In this document: positions 51,715-60,954 of the stretch, one piece after another
How positions within the stretch are numbered: position 1 is the first letter of the stretch
Layout: every line of letters starts with the position of its first letter
Assembly (NCBI RefSeq): GCF_900187285.1
Contig: NZ_LT906470.1
Location: 107,501-171,500 of the forward strand
Source: Veillonella rodentium
GTDB taxonomy: Bacteria; Bacillota; Negativicutes; Veillonellales; Veillonellaceae
Direction: 5' to 3'
DNA: 64,000 nucleotides
Notes under the pieces: model-generated
Seen by the model: only the letters and a program-made list of their open reading frames with translations
What the model was told of the DNA's origin: nothing
The model's database searches: none
Translations under genes and position numbers: made by a program

Positions 51715-54060
51715 GTGGATATTGCAATTGTTGGAGCTACATTTGAATTACAGGATACAGACACATTCGATACGTTATGGCGTAACTTATATGACGGAAA
51801 GGTTATAACTTATTATAGTTGTCATGATAAAGAGCAATCTCAGTTTACATTAAATAATTATGATTTGGATAAGATTAAAAAATTTCCTGACAAGTTATTT
51901 AAGTATACTGCTGAGCAAATTAAGAAGATGGATCCTCAACATAGGAGATTATTGGTATTAACGTATAAGTTATTACATACTTATAATTTAACGCATATAG
52001 GAAATGATGTTAATAATACCGGTGTATATACTGCTGTTGGGACGAGTCATTATTTGTTACATAATTTGTTAGCATCTGAAGAAAATGTAGATTATACAAC
52101 ATATATAAATAATGTACCGGATACGGCAGCCACAAAGATATCTTATAACTTTAATTTCCATGGACCTTCTGTTAATATCTCTACAGCTTGCTCAAGTGCG
52201 TCTTTAGCACTTGAACAAGCAGTTAAAGACCTAATGCTAGGAAGGGTGGATTGTTCCATTGTAGGTACATCGCGATTGCCGACTGAAAACTCTATTTCAT
52301 ATAGATATAGAAAAGATGGAATTTTTTCTAAGACAGGCCTATGTGCCCCTTTTGATAAATCTAGTGCCGGTATGGTTCCGGGCTTTGGAAGTATTGTATT
52401 GGCATTAAAGAGAAAAACAGATGCTGAGAAAGATGGTGACTCCATTTTAGCTGTAATTAAGGCTATAGGTATATCGAATGATGGAAGTGAAAAATCGAGC
52501 TATACCGCCCCTAGTGTTAGCGGTCAGTGCAGAGCTATTATGGCTGCGTATGACTCTTGTGAGTTAGTACCATCGGATATTGATTATCTTGAGACTCATG
52601 GTACGGGTACTGCCATTGGGGATGCCATTGAGTTTGAAAGTATATCAGAAGTATTTGATTGTACTTTAAATATTGGCTCAGCGAAGGCAAATTATGGTCA
52701 TTTAGATAATAGCTCGTCCTTTTTATCAATTCTTAAAGTGATTTTGATGTTTGAGAATCAAGTAATGCCTAAGCAAGCTAACTTTTCAGAAAAACATCCA
52801 TTTTTAAATAATGATCGAATAATGATTAATCAGAGCTCTCAAGAGGCGCCTATTAATAATATAGCTATTAATTCATTCGGCATCGGTGGAACAAACGCGC
52901 ATATCATATTGCAAAGATATAATTCAGATTTTAAAGTCTCTAAGGTTATACCTGTTTCTTTTACAGAATCCGGACCGTATTGGATTGCGCCATTAAAGTC
53001 TAGAAATGATGTAAGAAAAAATAGAGGCTCTATAACAGCTAGTAGTGGAGAGGACATTGCTCAATTCATCAGTGAATATTTGGGTGAAGATATTAGTTTT
53101 GTACAAAAAACGATAAGTGAAATAGACTTGGAATCGTATACATTATTGGATTTAATTGATGCAATAGAAAATAAATTCCATATTATGTTGGATATGAGTG
53201 ACTTTCAGGAAATCGATAAACCGTTAATAGAATGTGTTCTGGGTAAATTAAATGAGTCCGATACAAGTAACGCATTTAACGAAGTATTACATCCACTGGG
53301 GACATTCAATAAGGGACGTAAGACCTTATTTTTAATTCATCCGGCCGGCGGAACAATTAATGGGTATAGTAATTTCTTCAAGGATATAGATAATGACTAT
53401 AATATCATCTTAATCTCCTTTCCTTTTGCTAATCTTAAATTTGTGAAGTTGTTTAGCTTAAGACAGTTGGCTAGCTATTATAAAGAATGTATTTCAGATT
53501 TTTTGAAAAAGAATCCATCAGAATACATCATAGGCGGGTATTCATTTGGAGGAAATGTAGCGTTTGAGATTGCTCATCAAATTCAGTCAGAGAGGAATTC
53601 TGATGTACCGGATGTGATTATGATTGATTCGCATCCTGTTGAAGCATATAATGAGTCTACTAAGAAACACATTACAGATATCGATATTCAAGACGCTGTA
53701 CATGAATTTGTGAAACAAGGTGTTGTAGGGAAAGAGCTTGCTGATGAAAATGTAAAGAAATACGGTCTTATATGGAGACTTAACCATGATATGCTAAAGG
53801 GGTATACAGCTCCCAGTGAAATGCTTCATAGTCATCTTTATATTTTTATTTGTAAAGAGGCTGAAAACCTTGATTTGTTACAAAAGCTTGATATTCGATA
53901 CTTGGATAAGACTTTGTGGCAAAAGCGATTTAGGGATAAAATTCATGTGAATTACGTTGATGGAAATCATTATTCGATTTATGCTGATAGTCAGTTAGGA
54001 ATACCGATTGGTATGGAAATTGATCGAATTATGAATGAGGTACCTTATGGATCTGAATAG
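51715..54060 (+). CDS. PKS: ketosynthase-ACP-thioesterase protein
   Basis: A 781-aa protein with three domains. The ketosynthase (1 to about 410) has the Cys-His-His triad Cys159 (TACSSAS), His295 (ETHGTGT) and His329 (NYGH). The carrier domain (about 440-515) has Ser474 in DLESY. The type I thioesterase (about 535-775) has Ser610 in GYSFGG, Asp638 and His752 (GNHYS). There is no acyltransferase, ketoreductase or dehydratase, so malonyl loading must come in trans. One decarboxylative extension of the aminoacyl chain followed by release or cyclisation is predicted. The GTG start follows GGGAGCGG. Confidence 0.9.
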   Translation: MDIAIVGATFELQDTDTFDTLWRNLYDGKVITYYSCHDKEQSQFTLNNYDLDKIKKFPDKLFKYTAEQIKKMDPQHRRLLVLTYKLLHTYNLTHIGNDVNNTGVYTAVGTSHYLLHNLLASEENVDYTTYINNVPDTAATKISYNFNFHGPSVNISTACSSASLALEQAVKDLMLGRVDCSIVGTSRLPTENSISYRYRKDGIFSKTGLCAPFDKSSAGMVPGFGSIVLALKRKTDAEKDGDSILAVIKAIGISNDGSEKSSYTAPSVSGQCRAIMAAYDSCELVPSDIDYLETHGTGTAIGDAIEFESISEVFDCTLNIGSAKANYGHLDNSSSFLSILKVILMFENQVMPKQANFSEKHPFLNNDRIMINQSSQEAPINNIAINSFGIGGTNAHIILQRYNSDFKVSKVIPVSFTESGPYWIAPLKSRNDVRKNRGSITASSGEDIAQFISEYLGEDISFVQKTISEIDLESYTLLDLIDAIENKFHIMLDMSDFQEIDKPLIECVLGKLNESDTSNAFNEVLHPLGTFNKGRKTLFLIHPAGGTINGYSNFFKDIDNDYNIILISFPFANLKFVKLFSLRQLASYYKECISDFLKKNPSEYIIGGYSFGGNVAFEIAHQIQSERNSDVPDVIMIDSHPVEAYNESTKKHITDIDIQDAVHEFVKQGVVGKELADENVKKYGLIWRLNHDMLKGYTAPSEMLHSHLYIFICKEAENLDLLQKLDIRYLDKTLWQKRFRDKIHVNYVDGNHYSIYADSQLGIPIGMEIDRIMNEVPYGSE

Positions 54061-54523
54061 TTTTTTCTTATTGTTTCCCAGTATTTTTATGTTGCACGAA
54101 TTTGAGGAGATGCTCTTGTTTCCTCATTTTATGGGGAAAAATCAGCAGTTGCAACGTCGATTTTTGGCGGGGGCATTTACACCGTCTAGATTCAATGCCA
54201 TCGTTTGTCAGGAATTTATACTCCTGTTGATTGTGCTGGGCTTGAGTATTTATTTTAAAAGCTTCGACATTTACATCACCGTCATCATAGCGTATATATA
54301 CCATGTGATCGGGCATATATTCCAAAGTATTTTCCTGCGACAGTACTTACCGGGTGTCCTTAGCGGCATCATCACGGCCGGTTATTGTACTTATCAGATG
54401 TATGATGTGGTATCAGCGAATTACTGGCTCTTGGCGTATTCGTTCATAACATTGCTGCTTATCCTTGTAAACATTGCGGTGAGTTTTAAAATATTACAGA
54501 CGTTACAAAGACAATCTGATTAG
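54047..54523 (+). CDS. HXXEE-domain membrane protein
   Basis: A 158-aa protein with about four membrane helices. The N terminus has HEFEEML (the HXXEE motif) and a second conserved His stretch YHVIGHIFQS. Such proteins are annotated only by motif. It overlaps the PKS gene by 14 bases, with GAGG six bases before the ATG, so it is the last gene of the cluster. Export or self-protection is a reasonable guess, not shown by the sequence. Confidence 0.8.
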   Translation: MDLNSFFLLFPSIFMLHEFEEMLLFPHFMGKNQQLQRRFLAGAFTPSRFNAIVCQEFILLLIVLGLSIYFKSFDIYITVIIAYIYHVIGHIFQSIFLRQYLPGVLSGIITAGYCTYQMYDVVSANYWLLAYSFITLLLILVNIAVSFKILQTLQRQSD

Positions 54524-54570
54524 ACTGTGAACGGAAAGCTTTCATAGATATACAGACATATTGTTAAATA

Positions 54571-54600
54571 AAGCGGCTCCTCCATGAGGGGTCGCTTTTT
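54571..54600 (+). terminator. Terminator of the NRPS-PKS cluster
   Basis: AGCGGCTCCT (54572-54581) pairs with AGGGGTCGCT (54587-54596) with two G-T pairs, followed by TTTT. It ends the plus-strand cluster. Confidence 0.8.
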
Positions 54601-54605
54601 GTATA

Positions 54606-54636
54606 TAAAAAGGTCATCAACGTGTGTTGATGACCT
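54606..54636 (-). terminator. Terminator of the minus-strand gene at 54656
   Basis: AGGTCATCAAC (54611-54621) pairs with GTTGATGACCT (54626-54636) around GTGT. Read on the minus strand it is followed by TTTTA. Confidence 0.85.
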
Positions 54637-54655
54637 CTCAATAAGTAATATATTA

Positions 54656-55003
54656 CTATGCAATTTCCGCTTTCAAATCAATAATATGTTTAGCCGCCGT
54701 GCATCCCGGACAGTCGCAGAATTTAGCGCCTTTTGCCTTAATGTCTTTTGCGTGTTGCAATAACTGTGCGGCTACTTCGGCACCGAGCATTTGTTTTGCC
54801 AGATCGGAGCCTGCAAAGCCTATTGTTTCATCGATGAAGGCGATATTCTGTTCCGCCACGGATACGAGTTGTTTTGTGAGTTCCGCTTGTTTAGGTGTGC
54901 CTTCCGCATTGAGCCAGGATTGAGCGAACTCTTTTACCGTTTCATTGCTGGTCGGTGCATCTAATAAAGCTTGTACGAGTTGTGTTAATTGTGCGTGTGT
55001 CAT
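54656..55003 (-). CDS. Small hypothetical protein with C-terminal CxCxxC motif
   Basis: A 115-aa, mainly helical, soluble protein of unknown family. The only striking feature is the C-terminal FCDCPGCTAAKHII segment, where three Cys in a CDCPGC arrangement could bind a metal or be redox-active. RBS AGGAGG is close to the ATG and its own terminator follows. It stands alone, convergent with the NRPS-PKS cluster. Confidence 0.7.
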   Translation of the reverse strand: MTHAQLTQLVQALLDAPTSNETVKEFAQSWLNAEGTPKQAELTKQLVSVAEQNIAFIDETIGFAGSDLAKQMLGAEVAAQLLQHAKDIKAKGAKFCDCPGCTAAKHIIDLKAEIA

Positions 55004-55245
55004 GAGTACCTCCTATATATGCTGCTGACTATATAGTTTTAGAACAGAAACATGAGGCTATAAATAGCAACGTATGAGCATCTGTCCCTTTTGATGCTTT
55101 CATTATAGCATTTACATTATGTTTGACTAGTAGGATGTTTTTAGATAGATACTATCAAATAAGATAGCTGTCACAAGAACGATATATAATCGCAATTGTG
55201 ACAGTTATGTGGCAGTACGGGTCAATCTAACAGTGTATTGTTATT

Positions 55246-55761
55246 TTATTTTCTGAAAGCCTCCGCGATGGAGTGAATACCGTCAAACAGGAAACCGAAA
55301 GCGATAAAGTATATAAATACCTCACCGGAAGCAATCGGCTTGAATATGAGTAACAGGCCTAGTAGTAACAGAACAAGTGCGAGCCATTTTGCACTGCCTC
55401 CCAGTAGTGATCCCATGGAGTCGGCATTTCTGGATTTAATGAAAATGATGATAGCATCGATTACCATCCAGATACCGATTGTGATCGGGAATACCAACGG
55501 TAGGAATGCAAATCCGCCGCACACGAGAAAGATACCGAATAAAGCATTGATAATGCCGCTGATGAGATACCAGCCGCTACGCAGTTCAGAGGGTAACATA
55601 AAATAATTTATAATGGAGCTGACTGCACTGACAAAAAAGATAATAGAAAATAGCCAGGCAAAAGCCATGAGATTAATAACGGGGTTTAATAGTAAGAATA
55701 TCCCCAGGATAATGCTTACAATGCCCGATACAATAAAGAATAATCTGCTTGAACCACTCAT
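55246..55761 (-). CDS. HdeD/DUF308 family membrane protein
   Basis: A 171-aa protein with six predicted helices in three repeated hairpins of the type GIxSIILGIFLLLNP and SGIINALFGIFLV, typical of the HdeD family, linked to acid resistance in enterics. The function here is not known. RBS GGAGG precedes the ATG. It is divergent from the leucine operon. Confidence 0.85.
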   Translation of the reverse strand: MSGSSRLFFIVSGIVSIILGIFLLLNPVINLMAFAWLFSIIFFVSAVSSIINYFMLPSELRSGWYLISGIINALFGIFLVCGGFAFLPLVFPITIGIWMVIDAIIIFIKSRNADSMGSLLGGSAKWLALVLLLLGLLLIFKPIASGEVFIYFIAFGFLFDGIHSIAEAFRK

Positions 55762-55873
55762 AATAATTCCTCCAATCTTTGGTACTGCTTACTTTCAGTA
55801 TGCGAGAAATCATGGTCTATGTCAAATTGTAATGATAAAACTGTGCTTTCACAAAACTCACATGTCCGCCCTG

Positions 55874-55903
55874 TTGACACAGTTCTATAGAATGCCGTAT
55901 AAT
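55874..55903 (+). promoter_or_regulatory. Promoter of the T-box/leu operon
   Basis: TTGACA (55874-55879) and TATAAT (55898-55903) are both perfect with an 18-bp spacer. Transcription would start near 55910, just before stem I of the T-box. Confidence 0.88.
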
Positions 55904-55924
55904 ACCTTTATATCTTAAATCAAG

Positions 55925-56151
55925 CGATGAACGGGTATAAAGGTTTACAAATCCTGCTTTCAGAGAGTTGCCGGCCGGTGCGAGGCAATAGAGGTTGTAC
56001 GCTGACACTCTCCCGCGAGCTTCGGTGGCGAACGTCAGTAGTCATCGACGGTGGTTCCGTTATCGCCGAAACGAGTCCCAATTAGGGTGGTACCGTGTTA
56101 TGAATATAACGCCCCTTTGAGCAACGACGGTTGTTCTGAGGGGCTTTTTTA
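55925..56151 (+). ncRNA. T-box leader, leucine-type
   Basis: Stem I is closed by CGATGA (55925-55930) with TCATCG (56043-56048) and contains AACGGG, AGAGAG and AGTAG-type conserved parts. The T-box AGGGTGGTACCGTG is at 56084-56097. The terminator stem GCCCC/GGGGC (56111-56144) ends in TTTTTT. A CTC triplet at 56008-56010 in the 3' side of stem I is a good candidate Leu specifier, matching the downstream leuA. Uncharged leucyl-tRNA would favour the antiterminator and switch on the operon. Confidence 0.88.
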
Positions 56152-56181
56152 TTTGTGAAAGTATAGGAAAAGGTGGTTATT

Positions 56182-57720
56182 ATGGAACAGAATCGCATAT
56201 ATTTCTTTGATACAACGCTTCGTGACGGAGAACAGACACCGGGTGTGGCACTGCAGACACCGGAGAAGGTGGAAATTGCGAAAGGCCTAGTACGCCTCGG
56301 CATCGACGTAATCGAAGCCGGATTCCCGGCCGCATCTCCGGGGGATTTTGAAGCGGTACAGACCATTGCACGCGAAGTGAAGGGCGCAACCATCTGCGGC
56401 TTGGCGCGCGCCAATGAGAAGGATGTACAGAAGGTGGCGGAGGCCCTTGCGGATGCGGAGCGCAGCCGGTTGCATGTGTTTATCGCTACATCCGAAATCC
56501 ATATGAAATATAAATTGAAGATGACTCGTGAAGAGGTGTTGGCAAAGGTACGATCCATTTTGGAATTTGCCAAGGGTAAATTCGACGAAATCGAGTTCTC
56601 CGGTGAAGATGCATCCCGTACGGATCTTGACTTTTTGTGTGAAGTATTCGGCGTAGCTATCGCCGGCGGCGCTACGATTCTCAATGTGCCGGACACGGTA
56701 GGCTATATGATGCCGCGAGAATTTGCCGATAAGATTCGCTACATCAGGGAACATACACCGGGTATTGATAAGGCGATTATCTCCGTTCACTGTCACGATG
56801 ATCTGGGCCTTGCCAATGCGAACTCCCTGGCGGCTATCGAGGCGGGGGCGCGTCAGGTGGAATGTACCGTCAACGGACTTGGCGAACGGGCCGGCAATGT
56901 CGGTATCGAAGAGGTCGTGATGGCCCTTAAAACGCGTCACGATTACTTCGGCGACCTCCAGGTACATATCGATACGAAACAATTTACAAAGGTATCCAAA
57001 CTCGTAAGTCGTTTAACAGGCGTTGTAGTGCCGCCGAACAAGGCGATTATCGGTTCCAATGCATTCGCGCATGAATCCGGTATTCACCAGCACGGTATGC
57101 TCAACAATCCTGAAACCTATGAAATCATGACACCTGAGTCCGTCGGGGCCGAGAAGACGAACATCGTGCTCGGTAAACACTCGGGGCGCCATGCCTTCGA
57201 TGATCATTTGAAATCCCTTGGGTTCCATACTTTCACGGAGGAAAAAATCAACGATCTGTTTGTGAAGTTTAAAGCGTTGGCGGACCGCAAAAAACAAGTG
57301 TACGACGACGATATTATCGCCCTTGTGGTGGACAATATTCATCATAAAAAAGCGTTCGAGCTCGTGGCTCAATACTACAAATTGGGTGAAAAAGGTTACG
57401 CATACGCTGATGTCCGTCTCATGACTCCGGATGGTGAAAGAGCGGATGCTGCGGTCGGCGACGGTCCGGTAGACGCGTCCCTCAAGGCCGTTGAACGTGT
57501 GGTTGGCTTGCCGATCAGCCTGAAAGACTACCAGATCCGCGCGATTACAGCCGGTAAAGATGCCCTCGGGGAAGCCACCCTCAAGGTGGAATACAACGGT
57601 CGCTTGTACCATGGTCGTGGTATCAGCACCGATATCGTTAAATCAAGTGTGAATGCATATATCAATGCGGTGAATTCCGTATTCCTAGCTATGGAGCTAG
57701 AACAACAGGAGGAAGAATAA
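56182..57720 (+). CDS. leuA: 2-isopropylmalate synthase
   Basis: A 512-aa enzyme, the first committed step of leucine biosynthesis (2-oxoisovalerate + acetyl-CoA). The TIM-barrel catalytic domain has FDTTLRDGEQTPG, HCHDDLGLANANS and NGLGERAGN. The C-terminal LeuA regulatory domain (about 385-500) binds leucine for feedback control. The ATG at 56182 follows AAAAGGTGG, 30 bases after the T-box terminator. The stop is directly followed by leuC. Confidence 0.96.
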   Translation: MEQNRIYFFDTTLRDGEQTPGVALQTPEKVEIAKGLVRLGIDVIEAGFPAASPGDFEAVQTIAREVKGATICGLARANEKDVQKVAEALADAERSRLHVFIATSEIHMKYKLKMTREEVLAKVRSILEFAKGKFDEIEFSGEDASRTDLDFLCEVFGVAIAGGATILNVPDTVGYMMPREFADKIRYIREHTPGIDKAIISVHCHDDLGLANANSLAAIEAGARQVECTVNGLGERAGNVGIEEVVMALKTRHDYFGDLQVHIDTKQFTKVSKLVSRLTGVVVPPNKAIIGSNAFAHESGIHQHGMLNNPETYEIMTPESVGAEKTNIVLGKHSGRHAFDDHLKSLGFHTFTEEKINDLFVKFKALADRKKQVYDDDIIALVVDNIHHKKAFELVAQYYKLGEKGYAYADVRLMTPDGERADAAVGDGPVDASLKAVERVVGLPISLKDYQIRAITAGKDALGEATLKVEYNGRLYHGRGISTDIVKSSVNAYINAVNSVFLAMELEQQEEE

Positions 57721-58980
57721 ATGGGAATGACCATTACTGAAAAAAATATGGCTCGTCACGCGGGCCTCGATGTCGTTAAGCCGGGTCAGATTATCGAATG
57801 TCATTTGGATGCGGTGTTGATGAACGATATCACATTTCCACCGGCTCGCAGAGAGTTTTTGAAAATCGGAAAACCCGTATTCGACCGTCATAAAATCTAC
57901 TTGGTGCCGGATCATTTCACACCGAATAAAGATATTCAGTCCGCTACACAGGCTAAGGTGATGCGCGACTTCGTACGCGAATATGGTATTACGAATTACT
58001 TTGAAGTGGGGCGTATGGGGATTGAGCATGTTATTTTGCCGGAAAAAGGTCTAATCGGTCCCGGTGAAATGATGATCGGTGCGGACTCTCACACGTGTAC
58101 ATATGGCGCGGTTAACGCATTCTCAACAGGCGTCGGTTCCACCGATGCGGGCGTGGCGATGGCGGAAGGCAAAACATGGTTCAAGGTGCCTGAAACCATC
58201 AAGGTTGAACTCGTCGGAAAGCCTAACAAATGGGTAACCGGTAAGGACATCATTCTTGAATTAATCGGACGCATCGGCGTTGACGGTGCTCGTTATATGG
58301 CCCTTGAATTTGCCGGCGAAGGCGTACAGCATATGACTATGGCTGACCGCCTGACGATTTGTAACATGGCTATCGAAGCGGGCGGCAAATGCGGCGTATT
58401 CCCTTATGATGAAATTACCGAAGCGTATATCAAAGGTCGCGTACATCGACCTGTTGAGCCTATCAATCCCGACCCTGATGCGGTGTATGCGCAAACGGTA
58501 ACCATCGACTTGTCCAAATTGCAGCCGGTCGTGGCATTCCCGCATTTGCCTTCCAATACGCATTACATCGGCGATATCGATAAAGATATCAAAATCGATC
58601 AGGTCATTATCGGTTCCTGTACAAATGGCCGTTACGAAGACCTGGTGGCTGCCGCTGAAATCTTTAAAGGTCGCAAGGTGGCTCCATTCGTGCGCTGTAT
58701 CGTGATCCCGGGCTCTCAGGATGTGTACGATCAGGCGATGAAAGAAGGCCTCTTGGATATTTTCATTCAGGCTGACTGTGCCGTGTCCACACCGACTTGC
58801 GGACCTTGTCTGGGCGGTTACATGGGCATCATGGCCGAAGGGGAACGCACCGTTTCCACGACGAACCGTAATTTCCGCGGGCGCATGGGACATGTGGATT
58901 CCGAGGTGTATTTGGCAAGCCCGTATGTGGCGGCAGCGAGTGCTGTACTAGGCCGTATTGCAGGGCCTGAGGAGGTTTAA
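57721..58980 (+). CDS. leuC: 3-isopropylmalate dehydratase large subunit
   Basis: A 419-aa aconitase-family protein carrying the [4Fe-4S] cysteines in GSCTNGR and in [10 protein letters not shown]. The start signature [13 protein letters not shown] and the [20 protein letters not shown] segment mark the short bacterial/archaeal LeuC type. It isomerises 2- to 3-isopropylmalate with LeuD. The ATG follows the leuA stop with GGAGGAAG inside leuA. Confidence 0.95.
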   Translation: MGMTITEKNMARHAGLDVVKPGQIIECHLDAVLMNDITFPPARREFLKIGKPVFDRHKIYLVPDHFTPNKDIQSATQAKVMRDFVREYGITNYFEVGRMGIEHVILPEKGLIGPGEMMIGADSHTCTYGAVNAFSTGVGSTDAGVAMAEGKTWFKVPETIKVELVGKPNKWVTGKDIILELIGRIGVDGARYMALEFAGEGVQHMTMADRLTICNMAIEAGGKCGVFPYDEITEAYIKGRVHRPVEPINPDPDAVYAQTVTIDLSKLQPVVAFPHLPSNTHYIGDIDKDIKIDQVIIGSCTNGRYEDLVAAAEIFKGRKVAPFVRCIVIPGSQDVYDQAMKEGLLDIFIQADCAVSTPTCGPCLGGYMGIMAEGERTVSTTNRNFRGRMGHVDSEVYLASPYVAAASAVLGRIAGPEEV

Positions 58981-58981
58981 T

Positions 58982-59473
58982 ATGGATTTTGAAAGCAAAA
59001 AAATCTGGCGCTACGGCGACGATGTAGATACAGACGTAATTATTCCTGCCCGCTATCTGGCGATTTCCGACTGGAACGAGTTGGCGGAACATGCGATGGA
59101 GGATATTGATACGACCTTCGCCCCCAATGTGAAAGCCGGAGAAATCATGGTGGCCGGAAAGAACTTCGGTTGCGGCTCCTCCCGTGAACATGCTCCTGGC
59201 GTTATCAAAGCAAAAGGTGTGCCTGTTATCGTGGCGCATTCCTTTGCGCGAATCTTCTTCCGTAATGCCATCAACATCGGTTTGCCTGTTGTTGAAATCG
59301 GAGACCAGGTGGACAGAATCGATGCAGGTGATGCAATCGGCGTGGATTTGTCTAAAGGGATTGTGTATAACTTGACGAAAAACGAACAATACCAAGGAAC
59401 GGAGTTGCCACAATTTATTCAAGATATTGCGGCGGCCGGCGGTCTTGTGAGCTTTGCGAAAAACCGCAAGTAG
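58982..59473 (+). CDS. leuD: 3-isopropylmalate dehydratase small subunit
   Basis: A 163-aa swivel-domain protein with DVDTDVIIPARYL near the N terminus and the GKNFGCGSSREHAPGVIKAKG motif. It is of the short type that pairs with the 419-aa LeuC. The ATG at 58982 has GGAGG upstream; it begins one base after the leuC stop. Confidence 0.95.
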   Translation: MDFESKKIWRYGDDVDTDVIIPARYLAISDWNELAEHAMEDIDTTFAPNVKAGEIMVAGKNFGCGSSREHAPGVIKAKGVPVIVAHSFARIFFRNAINIGLPVVEIGDQVDRIDAGDAIGVDLSKGIVYNLTKNEQYQGTELPQFIQDIAAAGGLVSFAKNRK

Positions 59474-59480
59474 TATAGAA

Positions 59481-59545
59481 GAAACGAAACACGTATCTCA
59501 AGCCTCCAAAGCGAGCTAAGTCGGTTTCGACACGTGTTTCGTTTC
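59481..59545 (+). repeat. Structured intergenic element, copy B
   Basis: A perfect 14-bp outer stem, GAAACGAAACACGT (59481-59494) with ACGTGTTTCGTTTC (59532-59545). The core reads GCCTCCAA, a short GC/GC hairpin (AGCGAGCT), then AAGTCGG. It is the shortest of the three copies and starts eight bases after the leuD stop. Confidence 0.75.
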
Positions 59546-59871
59546 AAACTACTCTGCTTTCGGGGCAGCAAAACTTTAATCCCCGCCTTCTCGTTGTTAT
59601 CTTGACTGGATTGTGGCAAAGGAAATAAGGGGAATGAGCTAAGTCGGTCTCAAGGCATATGCCGGCTCTTATCCTGTTAAGTGTTTTACGGATTTGAGCA
59701 AAGGTAACATTCCTTTAGCGGTTATAATCTTAAATGGGTTGTGGCACAGGGGATGGACTGGACCGTGTGGTATAGATAGACTGCAGTAGTCTGATATAGA
59801 TAAACCGTAGCAGTCTGATAGGTCCCTGGATATTTGTTTGGGCTTTCAGTATAGAGATTTGGAGAGGTAAG
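59546..59871. other. leuD-leuB spacer with degenerate repeats
   Basis: About 325 bases with no gene. GAGCTAAGTCGGT at 59636-59648 repeats part of element B. Two imperfect copies of a GTTAT...GGTTGTGGCACAGG segment lie near 59594-59622 and 59720-59750. GGGCTTTCAGTATAGAG shortly before leuB may hold its -10. Confidence 0.5.
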
Positions 59872-60942
59872 ATGAGCGAAAAGAATATTGTATTGATTCC
59901 CGGTGACGGTATCGGTACGGAGATTATTGCGGCGGCGAAGGCCGTGTGCGACGTGGCGTTTGAAAAGGCGGGCGTAGCGGTTAACTGGATTGATAAAAAG
60001 GCGGGCGGTGCGTCTATCGATGCATACGGCGTGCCGTTGACAGAGGAGACGGTTGAGGCTTGTAAGAAGGCCGATGCCGTATTGTTGGGCGCTGTTGGCG
60101 GTCCTAAATGGGATAATGTAGATCCTGCTATCCGTCCTGAAAAGGCAATCTTAGGTCTTCGTAAAGAGCTTGGCTTGTTCTGCAATTTACGTCCTGTTAA
60201 AATTTATCCGTCTTTACAAGAGTATTCTCCACTTAAAAAGGAGCTTGTACAGGATGTAGACTTCGTTATCGTTCGTGAGCTGACGGGCGGTATCTATTTC
60301 GGTGAGCGTGAAGAGGCACAAGGTGAAGGTGCTGACGAGTTTGCTTGGGATAAAGAGACATATAGCCGTTACGAAGTAGAGCGCATTATGGACATTGCCA
60401 TGGAGACGGCTCGCAAACGCAATAAAAAGGTCGTATCCGTGGATAAAGCGAATGTATTGGCGTCCTCCCGCTTATGGCGTAAAATTGCGCAAGAGAAAGC
60501 GGCTGCGAACCCGGATATCAGCACGGATTACTTCTATGTGGACAATACGGCGATGCAGCTCGTTGTCAATCCTGCACAGTTCGATGTTATCGTAACGACG
60601 AATCTCTTCGGCGATATTCTTTCCGATGAAGGCGCCGTTATCTCCGGCTCTATCGGCTTATTGCCGTCCGCATCCATGGGGACCGGGACCGCTTTGTATG
60701 AACCGATACATGGCTCCGCGCCGGATATCATGGGCCGGAACTTGGCGAATCCGTTGGGGACAATCCTGTCCGCCGCGATGATGTGCCGTCATTCCCTTGA
60801 TTTACCTCGAGTTGCCGATGCTATTGAAAGCGCTGTTGAGCAAGTGCTCATCGATGGATACCGTACGGGCGATATCTACCGCGAAGGCTTCAAACGGGTG
60901 GGGACAATCGAAATGGCGCAAGCGGTGATTGAGCGTCTATAA
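59872..60942 (+). CDS. leuB: 3-isopropylmalate dehydrogenase
   Basis: A 356-aa decarboxylating dehydrogenase with the NAD-binding DGIGTEI start, GAVGGPKWD, the substrate Arg set in RKELGLFCNLRPVK and VRELTGGIYFGE, the active Tyr in YSRYEVERI, DNTAMQLV and the GSAPDIMGRNLANPLG signature. It completes the leucine pathway. It is separated from leuD by about 400 bases and the B element, so it may have a separate promoter. RBS GGAGAGG. Confidence 0.96.
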   Translation: MSEKNIVLIPGDGIGTEIIAAAKAVCDVAFEKAGVAVNWIDKKAGGASIDAYGVPLTEETVEACKKADAVLLGAVGGPKWDNVDPAIRPEKAILGLRKELGLFCNLRPVKIYPSLQEYSPLKKELVQDVDFVIVRELTGGIYFGEREEAQGEGADEFAWDKETYSRYEVERIMDIAMETARKRNKKVVSVDKANVLASSRLWRKIAQEKAAANPDISTDYFYVDNTAMQLVVNPAQFDVIVTTNLFGDILSDEGAVISGSIGLLPSASMGTGTALYEPIHGSAPDIMGRNLANPLGTILSAAMMCRHSLDLPRVADAIESAVEQVLIDGYRTGDIYREGFKRVGTIEMAQAVIERL

Positions 60943-60954
60943 ATCTTTATAGTA

